A DNA stretch of 64,000 bases from the NCBI RefSeq assembly GCF_900116135.1, contig NZ_FOZX01000003.1, forward strand, positions 682,001 through 746,000. Direction: 5' to 3'. The position numbers and the translations under genes were made by a program. The DNA comes from Saccharopolyspora flava (GTDB taxonomy: Bacteria; Actinomycetota; Actinomycetes; Mycobacteriales; Pseudonocardiaceae). Below, in pieces: positions 8,254 to 17,610 of the stretch. The notes beneath the pieces are model-generated. The model had not been told where the DNA came from. It searched no databases and worked only from the letters and a program-made list of their open reading frames with translations. Positions within the stretch are counted from its first letter, which is position 1, and the number at the start of each line of letters is the position of its first letter.

Positions 8254-9552
8254 TCAGGTGAGGGTGTGGGGGAGGTCTTGGCCCCAGGCTTGGAGGAGTT
8301 GGGGGCTGGTGAGGCCGGTCGTGTCCACGAGGGCTGATTCCGCGGCCTCCGGTGTGGTGGCCGCGGCGATGCGGCGGTAGAGGTCGATGAGGCGGTCCTC
8401 GCCGATGCGCCGGGACAGGTACTCCACCACCGACCAGGACTGCTGGTAGGTGAGGTCCAGGCGGCTTCCGGACTGGTGGAACTCGGCGTTGGTGGGCAAC
8501 CGCAGCGGCGGGCCGACCTCGCGGACCACGCGGGCCAGTTCCGGGGCGATCTCACGCGGCGTCAGCCCGCTCTTGCGGTAGCCGACGTAGTCCGGGAAAC
8601 CCTCCAGCATCCACATCGGAGCGCCGTCGGCGGTGACCGCGCGGGCCGCGACGTGGGTGATCTCGTGCCGCAGCACCACGCCCAGCGCCACGTCCGGCAG
8701 CTCCTCCGAGGTGCGCGGGGTGAGCACCACCCGGGCGCCCTCCACCCGCTTCGTCCGGGTGTCCACCAGATCGGCGACCGCCACCCCGGCGATGCCGTCG
8801 ACGGCGAACTCCGGTCCCACCAGCGACCGCAGCTCCTCCTGCGAACCGGGCACCAGCACGCCCACCCGCTGCGCCCAGCCGCTCCCCCACACCTCGGTGA
8901 CGTCGGCGACCGTCGAGTCCAGCTGCGCCGCCACCCGGTCCACGGCCTTCGCGTCGTGGCCGACGACCAGCCCGCGATCGGTGCGCCGCACCTGGCAGGG
9001 CCCGAAGTCCCACGGCCCGCGCCAGGCGTCGGGCACGACGCCGGTGTCCTCGGCGAGGTACCAGGACGGGCCCCGCCGGGCGAACAGGTAGCCCTGCGGG
9101 CGCTCGGTCGGCACCGAGTCCGCGCCGGACAGCGCGTACCGCAGCATCACCCGGGACGCCAGCACCCCGTCGGCGGCGGGCACCGGGGCGTGCGGCAGCG
9201 AACCGCCGTCGAGGCGATAGGAGAACGACGTCAGCGGAACCGTCTGCAGGTTGTGGAACAGCTGCATCTGCCGCTGCTGGAACTCGGCAGGCGCCTCGGG
9301 GTCCACGGTGGCCGCGAAGGCCGCTTCGTCGCCGCTGCGGATCGCGTCCTCCCGGCGGGCCAGCAGCTCGCGCACGGCGATCTCAGGGGCGGGAAGCCGG
9401 GCCGCCAGACCCGCGTGCTCGGCCGGGGCGGGCCGCGGCGCGACCGGGGCCGGTTCGGGAAGGCCGACGAGCGCGAGCCCGCCGAGCATCGCGGCCGACG
9501 CGGCGAGCACCAGCCAGCCGCGCGCTTTCCCGGTCGAAGACACGGCTCGCAT
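8254..9552 (-). CDS. secreted or membrane-anchored gluzincin metallopeptidase (peptidase MA-like)
   Basis: A 432-residue exported protein. The N-terminus MRAVSSTGKARG followed by a hydrophobic stretch to about residue 31 is a signal peptide or anchor. Pro/Ala-rich linker to about 60, then a domain resembling an SnoaL/NTF2-like fold (about 60-170). The C-terminal half holds HEITH (296-300) and a third zinc ligand, Glu317 in MLEGF, the HExxH-x16-E pattern of gluzincins. It probably cleaves peptides outside the membrane. ATG 9552 was preferred because GGA sits 6 nt upstream and it gives a standard signal; GTG 9570 and ATG 9567 are alternatives. Precise peptidase family inferred. Confidence 0.75.
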   Translation of the reverse strand: MRAVSSTGKARGWLVLAASAAMLGGLALVGLPEPAPVAPRPAPAEHAGLAARLPAPEIAVRELLARREDAIRSGDEAAFAATVDPEAPAEFQQRQMQLFHNLQTVPLTSFSYRLDGGSLPHAPVPAADGVLASRVMLRYALSGADSVPTERPQGYLFARRGPSWYLAEDTGVVPDAWRGPWDFGPCQVRRTDRGLVVGHDAKAVDRVAAQLDSTVADVTEVWGSGWAQRVGVLVPGSQEELRSLVGPEFAVDGIAGVAVADLVDTRTKRVEGARVVLTPRTSEELPDVALGVVLRHEITHVAARAVTADGAPMWMLEGFPDYVGYRKSGLTPREIAPELARVVREVGPPLRLPTNAEFHQSGSRLDLTYQQSWSVVEYLSRRIGEDRLIDLYRRIAAATTPEAAESALVDTTGLTSPQLLQAWGQDLPHTLT

Positions 9553-9640
9553 CGTAAGTCCGATCATCACCGGGGTCGACGTGGCCCGGAAACGCGACGG
9601 GGCCGGTACCCGAAGGCACCGGCCCCGAAGGAGTGCTGGA

Positions 9641-10687
9641 TCAGCCCGCGACGCGACGGATCGCGGTCACGTTGCCGATCTTCTTGTAGTCGCTGACCTT
9701 GACCACGTCGCCCGAGGTCGGGGCGTGCACGGCCTTGCCGTTGCCGATGTACATCGACACGTGGCTGACCGGGCTGTAGTAGAAGATCAGGTCGCCCGGC
9801 TTGAGCTGGCTCGCCGACACCGACTTGCCCTCGGTGACCTGGGTCTTGGTGGAACCGCCGATGCTCACGCCGGCCTGCTTGTAGGCCCACTGCATCAGGC
9901 CGGAGCAGTCGAAGGTGCTCGGGCCCTTGGCGCCCCAGACGTAGGAGGCGCCCTGCTTGCTCAGCGCGGCGTTGACGGCCTCGATCGCCGCGCCGGCGCC
10001 GGCGATGGAGCCGACACCGGTGTCGCCGTCGGAGATCAGCGAGTCGCGGTCGGTGCCGCTGAGCTCGGCGTACTTCTCCTCGACCTTGTCGATCTGGTCC
10101 TGCATCGCCTTGGACTTGTTCTTCAGGTCCTCGGAGATGCGCGCGGCGTCCTGCTCGGCCTGCGCGGCGCGGTTGCGCGCGTCCTTGGCCGTGCGCTCGG
10201 CCGCCTCGGCCTGGTGCGTGGCCGCCGCCAGCGCCTTGACCGCGTCGTTGTTGTCCTTGGCCAGCGCGTCCAGCGCGGAGGCGCGGTCGAGGAAGTCGTC
10301 CGGGGTCTCGCTCACCAGCAGCGCGGAGAGCTTGCTCATCCGCGCGCCCTGGTAGGAGGCGTGGGTCAGCTTGTCGACCTGGCCGCGGAACTTCTCCTCC
10401 TCGCCGCGGGCCTGGTTGGCGACCTGCTCGGCCTGCGCGGCCTGCGCCTCGGAGCGCGCCAGTTCGGCCTTCTTGGCCTCGTGGTCGTCCTCGGCCTTCT
10501 TCTTCTCCTCGGTGAGCTGCTCAGCCTGGTGCTGGAGCTCGCGGACCTGCTTGGCCGCTTCCGAGGCGGTGTTCGGGAGGGGCGGATCGGCGAGGGCGGC
10601 TCCGCCGGAGGTCATGCCGACGACGGCTGCGACCGCGGTTGCGGCCAGGGCACCTCGCAATGAGCGCTTGATTCCGTGCGACGCCAC
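9641..10687 (-). CDS. NlpC/P60 peptidoglycan endopeptidase (RipA/RipC-like)
   Basis: A 348-residue secreted cell-wall hydrolase cleaving gamma-D-Glu-meso-DAP bonds in stem peptides. Signal peptide about 1-33 ending in ALA; long coiled coil about 43-210, expected to hold the enzyme inactive until engaged; a short linker; then the catalytic domain (about 232-348) with Cys261 in FDCSGL, His309 in SHVSMY and His321. GTG 10687 gives the normal signal peptide; GTG 10696 is possible because AAGGAG lies between good spacings for the two. The gene sits where M. tuberculosis has Rv2190c (RipC), beside the NYN and DEDDh genes. Confidence 0.88.
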   Translation of the reverse strand: MASHGIKRSLRGALAATAVAAVVGMTSGGAALADPPLPNTASEAAKQVRELQHQAEQLTEEKKKAEDDHEAKKAELARSEAQAAQAEQVANQARGEEEKFRGQVDKLTHASYQGARMSKLSALLVSETPDDFLDRASALDALAKDNNDAVKALAAATHQAEAAERTAKDARNRAAQAEQDAARISEDLKNKSKAMQDQIDKVEEKYAELSGTDRDSLISDGDTGVGSIAGAGAAIEAVNAALSKQGASYVWGAKGPSTFDCSGLMQWAYKQAGVSIGGSTKTQVTEGKSVSASQLKPGDLIFYYSPVSHVSMYIGNGKAVHAPTSGDVVKVSDYKKIGNVTAIRRVAG

Positions 10688-11071
10688 GTCGCGCACAGCT
10701 CCTTCATGCGTCCGACCGCCTGACCGCGCGCGGAAATCCCGCTGGAACGCGGCCCGGTTCCCCCGACAAAACCGAATCAGCGGCGCCTCGCGTGTCGCCC
10801 GGTCTGAGCGACTGATCGCCACGAGGACTCAGGTAGGTTACGAAAGGTGAAGCCGCACGTCTATACGCGGGTCCTGTTTTCTGCTGAGCGCGCCTGATCT
10901 CCCCTAACGGAGGATAGTTGCTCGCTCACCGTGACGGATCATTCGGACTTATCACCTGGACCGGTGAGGACAACACGCCCACCTTCGGGATACGGAGCGT
11001 GCGCGAGTGATCCACTATGACTTCCGCCACATCACGGCCATCGCCAGGCGGTCCGTTCGATCGGCGAACGG
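10688..11071. other. non-coding interval upstream of the NlpC/P60 gene
   Basis: A 384-bp leader and promoter interval for the minus-strand endopeptidase gene, following the NYN gene on the same strand. On the minus strand I see GGGGGAACC near 10765, which recalls one block of the c-di-AMP ydaO riboswitch, and a GTAACCTACC run near 10838 that could include a -10 (TAACCT). The other obligatory riboswitch blocks are absent, so no riboswitch is called. No gene seen. Confidence 0.4.
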
Positions 11072-12433
11072 TCAGACCCTGTTCAACCGCGCCAGCAACA
11101 TCGCCGAGGACACCGCGTACGCGCCGCGCCGCTGCACCGAGGTCACCACCGCCCGATCCGAGGTGGCGACCACGACCTGCCTGCCCTCCGGCTCGGCCGC
11201 GACCAGATCGCGGATCACGTCATCGGCCTGCACGCCCGACTCGCTGAACAGGACCCGCACCCCGCGCGGCCCGGCCGTCGGCACCGCCAGCACGTCCGCT
11301 CCGTCGAAGACCAGCGTGACCTCGGCCCCCGTGCGCGCGGCCAGCGCGGCGAGCTGGTGCCCCAGCCGGTCCCGCTGATCGGCCAGCGGCAGCTCCGGGT
11401 ACCCGGTCTTGGTGACGTTGTAGCCGTCGACGATCAGGTGCACCGCGCGCAGGCCCAGCAGCCGGTCCAGCGCGGCCACGTCCGCCACCGCACCGGCGAC
11501 CGCGGACTGCTCCCGCACCCGCTGCACCACGTCGGCCGGGCGCGGACCCGACCCCGAAGCACCCAGCTCCCGGCGCAGTCCGCCGACCGCCCCCTCCAAG
11601 GTCTCCAGCAGCAGCGCCAGCCGGACCTCGTCGCCCTGCCGGGCCTCGCGGGCGCTCTCCCGCGCCACCTGCACCTCGGCGGCGGCACGATCGGCGCGCT
11701 GCCGGTCCTCCCGCGCGCGTTCCCGCTCCCGGTCCCGCTCGGCGGCGATCTCGGCGATCGCCGACTCGCGGTCCGCGCGCGCCCGGTCGAGCTCCTCGCG
11801 CGCCGCCTCGGCGGCGTCCTTGGCCTCCCGCAACCGCATTCCCTGCTCGCGCAGGCGCTTGCGCAGCCGGTCGGCCTCCTCGTTGCCCGCGGCCTGATCC
11901 GCCGACTCCCGGGCCTCGGCCAGCTCGCCCTTGAGCCGCTCGACCTCCGCGGTCAGGCGCTCGACCTTGGCCAGCGCCGAATCCCGCTCGGCCCGCAGCT
12001 GCCCCTGCTCGCTGCGGAACCCGATCAGCTCCACGTAGTGCGGCGCGATCGCGGCGCCCTGCAACACCGCCGCGGCCCCGACCACCACCGGATCCGGGTC
12101 CTGCAACGACAGCGCGTCCGGCCGGTGGTGACGGCACCAGTCCAGCACCGACGTCCGGAACACCGACGAGTCGCGCAACGCCGCCAGCAGCGCGGGCTGG
12201 CCCAGCTTGGCGCGCTTGGCCGGGGCGAAGCGCACCACCGGCCGCAGCGCCGTCGGCACGTCCGACGGGCGCATCTCGTCGAGCGCCCCGGCGGCCAGAT
12301 CGGCCAGGCGCGCGCGCAACGGCGGCGGCAGGTCGTCGACGTCGACAGGCGCGGCACCGGAGGTCCGCTGTGCACCGTCCACAGCGGACTCCTCAGGGGT
12401 GGGACCGTCCGGTCCCGAACTCGCCGTCGCCAT
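11072..12433 (-). CDS. NYN (PIN-like) ribonuclease-domain protein with coiled coil
   Basis: A 453-residue protein. The N-terminal region (about 30-125) is helical, a long charged coiled coil rich in Glu, Arg and Ala covers about 140-275, and a C-terminal NYN domain (about 330-453) starts with VHLIVDGYNVTKTG, continues with TLVFDG, and ends with the VVVATSD and RGAYAVSS blocks typical of YacP-like nucleases. The three acidic positions expected for metal-dependent RNA cleavage are visible. It is divergent from the DEDDh/GIY-YIG nuclease, 67 bp apart, so the two may share a control region. RNA as substrate is family knowledge. Confidence 0.8.
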   Translation of the reverse strand: MATASSGPDGPTPEESAVDGAQRTSGAAPVDVDDLPPPLRARLADLAAGALDEMRPSDVPTALRPVVRFAPAKRAKLGQPALLAALRDSSVFRTSVLDWCRHHRPDALSLQDPDPVVVGAAAVLQGAAIAPHYVELIGFRSEQGQLRAERDSALAKVERLTAEVERLKGELAEARESADQAAGNEEADRLRKRLREQGMRLREAKDAAEAAREELDRARADRESAIAEIAAERDRERERAREDRQRADRAAAEVQVARESAREARQGDEVRLALLLETLEGAVGGLRRELGASGSGPRPADVVQRVREQSAVAGAVADVAALDRLLGLRAVHLIVDGYNVTKTGYPELPLADQRDRLGHQLAALAARTGAEVTLVFDGADVLAVPTAGPRGVRVLFSESGVQADDVIRDLVAAEPEGRQVVVATSDRAVVTSVQRRGAYAVSSAMLLARLNRV

Positions 12434-12500
12434 CCCCCCAGGCTAATCGTCGCGGTCCCCCACCCGTGCCACCGCCGCGTTGTCGGTAGGAGGACGTAAC

Positions 12501-14225
12501 GTGCCGATGATGTCCGCGCACCGCCAGCTCAGCTTCGACGAAATCGCCGTCAGCGACGAAATCCCGCTGCACGCAGCGACGTTCGTGGTGGTCGACCTGG
12601 AGACCACCGGGGGTGATCGGGAGGGCGACGCGGTCACCGAGATCGGCGCGGTGAAGGTCCGCGGCGGAGAGGTGCTCGGCGAGTTCGCCACCCTGGTGAA
12701 CCCCGAGCGCGGCATCCCGCCCGCCGTCGTGTCGATCACCGGCATCACCGAGGCGATGGTGCACGACGCCCCGCGCTGGGACAGCGTGCTGCCCGCGTTC
12801 CTGGAGTTCTGCCGGGGCGCGGTGCTGGTCGCCCACAACGCGCCGTTCGACATCGGGTTCCTGCGCGCCGGCTGCCAGAAGCTCGGGCTGGAGTGGCCGA
12901 AACCGCAGGTCGTCGACACCGTGCGGCTCGCGCGCCGGGTGCTGACCCGCGACGAGACGCCCAACCACAAGCTCGGCACCCTCGCCCGCGTCCTGGGCGC
13001 GCGCACCCAGCCGGTGCACCGGGCGCTCGACGACGCCCGCGCCACCGTCGACGTGCTGCACTCGCTGCTGGAACGCGTCGGCCCGCTCGGCGTGCGCACC
13101 CTGGAGGACCTGCTCGGGCACCTGCCCGACGTCACCCCGCAGCAGAAGCGCAAGCGCGGGCTCGCCGACGCGCTGCCCAACTCGCCGGGCGTGTACCTCT
13201 TCCGGGGGCCCAACGACGAGGTCCTCTACGTCGGCACCGCCTCCGACCTGCGGCGCCGGGTCCGGCAGTACTTCACCGCGGGCGAACGCCGGGCGCGGGT
13301 CAAGGAGATGGTCGGCATCGCCGAGCGCGTCGACCACGTCGAGTGCGCGCACCCGCTGGAAGCCGAGGTCCGCGAGCTGCGGCTGCTCTCGGCGCACCAG
13401 CCCCGCTACAACCGGCGCTCGAAGTTCCCGCAGCGCGCGTGGTGGGTGGTGCTCACCGACGAGGCGTTCCCGAGGCTGTCGATCGTGCGCACCCCGCGCG
13501 AGGACGCGCTGGGACCGTTCGGGTCCCGGCACGCCGCGAGCGCCGCCGTGGAGGCGCTGCAGTCGGCGACGCTCGTGCGGCGCTGCACCGACCGGCTCTC
13601 GCCCCGCAAGCTCCTCCGCCCGTGCGCGCTGCACGAGCTGGGGCGCTGCGGCGCTCCCTGCGCCGGGTTGCAGAGCGCCGAGGACTACGAGCCCGAGGTG
13701 GTCGCGATCCGCGACGTCATCCGCGGGCGCAGCGGGGACCTGCTGGAGCGGCTGCGCGAGGAGCTGCAGCGGCTGTCCGACACCGAGCGCTTCGAGGACG
13801 CCGCCGCCCACCGCGACCGGCTCGCCGACCTGGTCCGGTCGCTCGACCGCGGCCAGCGGCTGTCCGCGCTCGCCTCGATCCCGGAACTGGTCGCGGCCCG
13901 CCCGGACGGGCGTCGCGGCTGGCACCTGGCGGTCATCCGTCACGGCCGCCTCGCCTCCGCCGGAGTCGCCCGCCGAGGCGTCCCGCCGATGCCGGTCGTC
14001 GACATGCTCCAGGCCTCGGCCGAAACCGTCCTGGACGGCCCAGGTCCCCTCCACGGCGCCACCGCCGACGAGACCCGGGTCCTCTACCGCTGGCTCACCA
14101 CCGGCGGTACCCGCCTCGTCCGCACCACCACGCCCTGGACCGAACCGGCCTCAGCCGCCGCCACCTGGCGCACCTGGCTCGACAAGGCCACCACCGGCAG
14201 AACCCCCTACGCCGCCGTCGACTGA
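12501..14225 (+). CDS. DEDDh exonuclease fused to GIY-YIG/UvrC-like nuclease
   Basis: A 574-residue fusion. The N-terminal DEDDh 3'-5' exonuclease domain (about 25-195) shows VVDLETTG (Asp32, Glu34), HNAPFDIGFL and HRALDDA. A GIY-YIG domain follows (about 227-305; PGVYLF and LYVGTA), then a UvrC-like Cys motif (CALHELGRCGAPC) and a UVR-like helical hairpin at about 413-445. It resembles the proofreading-type exonuclease/UvrC fusion of actinobacteria (Rv2191 in M. tuberculosis; Cho-like). Likely role is DNA repair. GTG 12501 lies 7 nt after AGGAGG (12488-12493), which outweighs the earlier in-frame start at 12480. Confidence 0.88.
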   Translation: MPMMSAHRQLSFDEIAVSDEIPLHAATFVVVDLETTGGDREGDAVTEIGAVKVRGGEVLGEFATLVNPERGIPPAVVSITGITEAMVHDAPRWDSVLPAFLEFCRGAVLVAHNAPFDIGFLRAGCQKLGLEWPKPQVVDTVRLARRVLTRDETPNHKLGTLARVLGARTQPVHRALDDARATVDVLHSLLERVGPLGVRTLEDLLGHLPDVTPQQKRKRGLADALPNSPGVYLFRGPNDEVLYVGTASDLRRRVRQYFTAGERRARVKEMVGIAERVDHVECAHPLEAEVRELRLLSAHQPRYNRRSKFPQRAWWVVLTDEAFPRLSIVRTPREDALGPFGSRHAASAAVEALQSATLVRRCTDRLSPRKLLRPCALHELGRCGAPCAGLQSAEDYEPEVVAIRDVIRGRSGDLLERLREELQRLSDTERFEDAAAHRDRLADLVRSLDRGQRLSALASIPELVAARPDGRRGWHLAVIRHGRLASAGVARRGVPPMPVVDMLQASAETVLDGPGPLHGATADETRVLYRWLTTGGTRLVRTTTPWTEPASAAATWRTWLDKATTGRTPYAAVD

Positions 14226-14307
14226 CCCCGGGTCAAATACCGCAGTTTTTGACCGGTCGAATCCTGCGGTTTTTGACCGGTCGAATCCTGCGGTATTTGA
14301 CCCGGGG
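14226..14307. repeat. intergenic palindromic repeat, family A, copy 2
   Basis: An 82-bp element bounded by perfect 20-bp inverted arms, CCCCGGGTCAAATACCGCAG (14226-14245) and its exact complement at 14288-14307. Two identical 24-bp direct repeats (14246-14269 and 14270-14293) fill the interior and overlap the right arm; each contains GACCGGTCGAATCCTGCGG. It starts on the base after the stop codon of the nuclease gene and lies 6 bp before the stop of the convergent oxidoreductase. Same family as 8060-8130. Confidence 0.9.
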
Positions 14308-14313
14308 ACGGGG

Positions 14314-14739
14314 TCAGGCGGTCATGTCGAAGGCTGCGTTGATCTTGGTGGGGCGGAGGCGGACGACGAGTTCGCCCGGGACTCCGTTGCGGCGGCCGAA
14401 CTCCTCGGCCTTGTCCGGGCCCATGTAGCGGGCGGCGATCGCGGTGGCCGTGTCGACGAGGTCCTGGGGATCCTCCGAGATCTCCGCCGTGCCCTGGACC
14501 TGGACGAAGGCGAACGGCGGCTGGGGCAGGTCGACGCACAGCGCGAGCCGCGGGTCGCGGAGGATCGACTTGCCCTTGGCGGTGTCCTTGCCGGTGTTGA
14601 ACACCAGGACGTCGCCGTCGACGACGAACCACACCGGCGTCACCAGCGGGCGCCCGTCGGCGGCCGTGAAACCGAGCAACCCGGTGCGGGTGCCCTGGGA
14701 GAGGAACTCGCGGACCTTCGGATCCTGCAGCGTAGCCAT
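14314..14739 (-). CDS. PPOX-class (probably F420- or FMN-dependent) oxidoreductase
   Basis: A 141-residue split-barrel flavin-type reductase. The pattern GLLGFTAADGRPLVTPVWF (about 20-38) and the TGKDTAKGKSILRDPRLAL block (about 49-67) match the F420-binding PPOX family, where the Lys/Arg-rich loop holds the cofactor phosphate. It probably reduces a small substrate in the cytoplasm using F420H2; FMN cannot be excluded. ATG 14739. It is downstream of a strong terminator that ends the qcrCAB operon and faces the nuclease gene across the family A repeat. Substrate unknown. Confidence 0.78.
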   Translation of the reverse strand: MATLQDPKVREFLSQGTRTGLLGFTAADGRPLVTPVWFVVDGDVLVFNTGKDTAKGKSILRDPRLALCVDLPQPPFAFVQVQGTAEISEDPQDLVDTATAIAARYMGPDKAEEFGRRNGVPGELVVRLRPTKINAAFDMTA

Positions 14740-14780
14740 GTCCGGGACGCTACCGACCGGCGTCGGCCCCCGCCGACAGC

Positions 14781-14819
14781 GAAGCGGCCCGGCACCCTCT
14801 CGGGGTACCGGGCCGCTTC
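14781..14819. terminator. hairpin terminator of the qcrCAB operon
   Basis: GAAGCGGCCCGGCACC pairs with GGTACCGGGCCGCTTC (16 bp, one mismatch, 7-nt loop). It lies 12 bp after the qcrB stop codon in the minus direction. No T tract, as is common in actinobacteria. Confidence 0.75.
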
Positions 14820-14830
14820 GACCGCAGTGC

Positions 14831-16483
14831 TTACTCCGCCGACTGCGACTTGCCGGCGGCGAGCTGCGCGCGCTCCTCGGCTTCGCGGGCCGCGTCGTCG
14901 TGACGGGCCTGCTCCAGAGCGGCGGTCTCGTCGGCCGGGTCGGGGCGCAGCAGGCTGCCCTCGACCGGGTGGCCGGCGGCACCCAGCTTGTTCATCTTCT
15001 TCGGCACCGGAGCGCCCTGGTACGGGAGCTCGTGCGGGTGACCGTGGTCGTCCACCGGGCCGAGCGGCTGGTGGACCTCGATGAACTCACCGTGCGGGAG
15101 CCGCTTGATGATGCCGGTCTCGACACCGTGGTCGAGCACCTCGCGGTCGCTGTGCTGCAGACCCAGGCACATCCGGTAGGTGATCCAGTACGCGATCGGC
15201 GGTGCGACCAGCAGGCCGATGCGGCCGGCCCAGGTCATCGCGTTCAGCGAGATGTTGAACTCGAACGCGATGATGTCGTTCGTACCGGAGATCATCAGCA
15301 CCATGAAGAACGTCAGCGCCATGACGCCGAGCGAGGTGCGTACCGGGTTGTCGCGCGGACGCTGCAGCAGGTTGTGGTGCGCGCTGTCGCCGCTGAGCTT
15401 GCGCTCGATGGCCGGGTACATGATCGCCGTCGTGAAGATCATGCCCATGAACAGCACGGTCGGGAAGAACACCGCCGGGATCGTGAACGGTCCCAGGTAG
15501 ACCTCCCAGGCCGGCCACAGACGCGACGAACCGTCCGTCCAGATCATGTACCAGTCGGGCTGCGACGCGGCGGAGATCTGCGAGGCGATGTACGGGCCCA
15601 GGTTCCAGATCGGGTTGATCTGGAAGACACCGGCCATGATCGCGCAGACGCCGACGACCATCGCGAAGAACGCACCGGCCTTGACCGCGAACACCGGCAT
15701 GATCCGGACGCCGACCACGTTGCTCTCGGTGCGCTTCACGCCCGGGAACTGGGTGTGCTTCTGGTACCAGACCAGCGCCAGGTGCGCCGCGACCAGACCC
15801 AGGATCAGGCCCGGCAGCAGGAACACGTGGAACAGGTAGAACCGCGGGATCAGGTCGGTGCCGGGGAACTCGGCGCCGAACAGGATCCAGTGCACCCAGG
15901 TGCCCAGCACCGGGATGGACATCGCGATGCCGGAGGCGATCCGGACACCGGTACCGGAGAGCAGGTCGTCCGGCAGCGAGTAGCCGGTGAAGCCCTCGAA
16001 CATGCCGAGGATGAACAGCGTGACGCCGATCATCCAGTTCGTCTCACGCGGGCGCCGGAACGCACCGGTGAAGAAGATGCGCAGCATGTGCGCCACCATC
16101 GACGCCATGAACAGCAGCGCCGCCCAGTGGTGCAGCTGGCGGGCGAACAGACCGCCGCGGACCTCGAAGGAGATGTCCAGGGCGCTCTCGAACGCCCGCG
16201 ACATCTCCACGCCGCGCAGGTTGGTGAACACGCCCTGGTACTCGACCTCCTGCATGGAGGGGTCGAAGAAGAACGCCAGGTACGTGCCGGTGATCAGCAG
16301 CAGGATGAACGTGTAGAGCGCGATCTCGCCGAGCAGGAACGACCAGTGCGTCGGGAAGACCTTGTTCAGCTGCCGCCGCATGCCGGGAGCGAGCCGGTAG
16401 CGCGTGTCCAGCTCGTCGGCGGCGTGCGCGACTTTGCCGTACAGCTTGCTCTCTCCCTTCGTGGGCGTGGTGATCGAACTCAT
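14831..16483 (-). CDS. qcrB: cytochrome bc1 complex cytochrome b subunit
   Basis: A 550-residue integral membrane protein of the menaquinol:cytochrome c reductase. It carries about nine membrane helices, with paired heme-ligand histidines in the [17 protein letters not shown] segment (about 117-133) and the [17 protein letters not shown] segment (about 222-238), plus a PDWY-type Qo motif (near 318). The long hydrophilic C-terminal tail is typical of actinobacterial QcrB. It oxidises menaquinol and passes electrons to QcrA and low-potential hemes. ATG overlaps the qcrA stop (ATGA). In actinobacteria this complex forms a supercomplex with the aa3 oxidase encoded nearby. Confidence 0.97.
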   Translation of the reverse strand: MSSITTPTKGESKLYGKVAHAADELDTRYRLAPGMRRQLNKVFPTHWSFLLGEIALYTFILLLITGTYLAFFFDPSMQEVEYQGVFTNLRGVEMSRAFESALDISFEVRGGLFARQLHHWAALLFMASMVAHMLRIFFTGAFRRPRETNWMIGVTLFILGMFEGFTGYSLPDDLLSGTGVRIASGIAMSIPVLGTWVHWILFGAEFPGTDLIPRFYLFHVFLLPGLILGLVAAHLALVWYQKHTQFPGVKRTESNVVGVRIMPVFAVKAGAFFAMVVGVCAIMAGVFQINPIWNLGPYIASQISAASQPDWYMIWTDGSSRLWPAWEVYLGPFTIPAVFFPTVLFMGMIFTTAIMYPAIERKLSGDSAHHNLLQRPRDNPVRTSLGVMALTFFMVLMISGTNDIIAFEFNISLNAMTWAGRIGLLVAPPIAYWITYRMCLGLQHSDREVLDHGVETGIIKRLPHGEFIEVHQPLGPVDDHGHPHELPYQGAPVPKKMNKLGAAGHPVEGSLLRPDPADETAALEQARHDDAAREAEERAQLAAGKSQSAE

Positions 16484-17610
16484 GACTTACGCTCCCAGTA
16501 CGCCGGACCGACGGGCTCGATGAAGTCGCCTTTCGCCACGAAGTAGCCGTCCTCGTCCACCGTGATCGGCAGCTGGGGCAGGGCACGCGTGGCCGGGCCG
16601 AACACCGGCTTCGCATAGGTGTTGACCACGTCGAACTGCGACTGGTGGCACGGGCAGAGCAGGCGGCCGGTCTGCTGCTCGAACAGCGAGGTCGGGCAGC
16701 CCAGGTGGGTGCAGATCTTCGAGTAGGCGTAGTAGTCGCCGTAGTTGAAGTTCTCCTGCCCCTTGCGCTTGACCGGCTTGCTGCCGGGGCGCAGCCGGAT
16801 CAGCATGACCGGCGCGTCGCCCTTGCGCATCGAGGTGATGAGCTCTTCCTCGTTGTGCCGCCAGGACTCGCGGAACGGGAAGACGGTCTCGAAGCCACCG
16901 GCGTCGATGTCCTCGGGACGCAGCAGCGAGACGTCGTGCGGGTTGCCCGTGTCGCGCCGCAGGTAGACCTTCTCGCCCGGGTGCTCCGGCATCCAGCCGG
17001 TGTGCAGCAGCGACGCCTGGCCCTCCTCGGACCAGGGGTTGCGCACCATGCCGCCGAGGGCGAACACGCCGGCGCCGAGGCCGAAGGCCCCGAGGCCGAA
17101 GCCCGCGGACCGCGTGATCATCTTCCGGCGGGCGATGCCGCTGCGCTCCCCGGCGTCGGCCAGGATCGCGGCGGTCGTCTGCCGGTCCACCTCGCTGGAG
17201 CCGTGGCCGTCGTGGCGCTGCTGCACCGCGACCTCGTGCGGGATGAACTTCTTCTGGTACTGCACGACGCCGATGCCCACGGCCAGGATCGACAGGCCGA
17301 GGAAGAAACCGATCAGCGGGTTGTACAGCGAGTAGATGAAGTGCGCCGTCGGGTCGCTCGGCGGCTGGTAGCCCCACGGCCAGAAGATGAACACCGCGAT
17401 GAAGGCCAGCGCGGACAGGCCCGCCAGCGCGAACCAGGCGGCGACGTTGCGCTCCGCCCGGCGCTCGGCGCGGGTGCCCTTGACCGGCCAGTTGTCCCGG
17501 TACTCGACGAGCTCGACGTCGTCCAGGGCCAGGCCCAGGCGCATCTTCTCGTCGCGGCTCATCTCGGCCAGTTCGGCCTCGGTGTAGTCCTTGTTCTCTT
17601 GGTCACTCAT
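16480..17610 (-). CDS. qcrA: cytochrome bc1 complex Rieske iron-sulfur subunit
   Basis: A 376-residue membrane-anchored Rieske protein. Three hydrophobic segments lie in the N-terminal half (about 65-90, 110-130 and 180-205), the actinobacterial arrangement. The [2Fe-2S] ligands are in CTHLGC (about 300-305) and CPCHQS (about 319-324). It takes the first electron from menaquinol at the outer face and hands it to diheme QcrC. ATG 17610 overlaps the qcrC stop by four bases; the stop overlaps the qcrB start likewise, so qcrC-qcrA-qcrB are tightly coupled. Confidence 0.97.
   Translation of the reverse strand: MSDQENKDYTEAELAEMSRDEKMRLGLALDDVELVEYRDNWPVKGTRAERRAERNVAAWFALAGLSALAFIAVFIFWPWGYQPPSDPTAHFIYSLYNPLIGFFLGLSILAVGIGVVQYQKKFIPHEVAVQQRHDGHGSSEVDRQTTAAILADAGERSGIARRKMITRSAGFGLGAFGLGAGVFALGGMVRNPWSEEGQASLLHTGWMPEHPGEKVYLRRDTGNPHDVSLLRPEDIDAGGFETVFPFRESWRHNEEELITSMRKGDAPVMLIRLRPGSKPVKRKGQENFNYGDYYAYSKICTHLGCPTSLFEQQTGRLLCPCHQSQFDVVNTYAKPVFGPATRALPQLPITVDEDGYFVAKGDFIEPVGPAYWERKS

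Noticed and set aside
10688-10860. Possible c-di-AMP (ydaO) riboswitch before the NlpC/P60 gene
   Set aside because: Only GGGGGAACC and a GATTCGG-like word match. The required GGGGTGAAT and CCCGAACCCGTCAGCTAACC-type blocks are missing.
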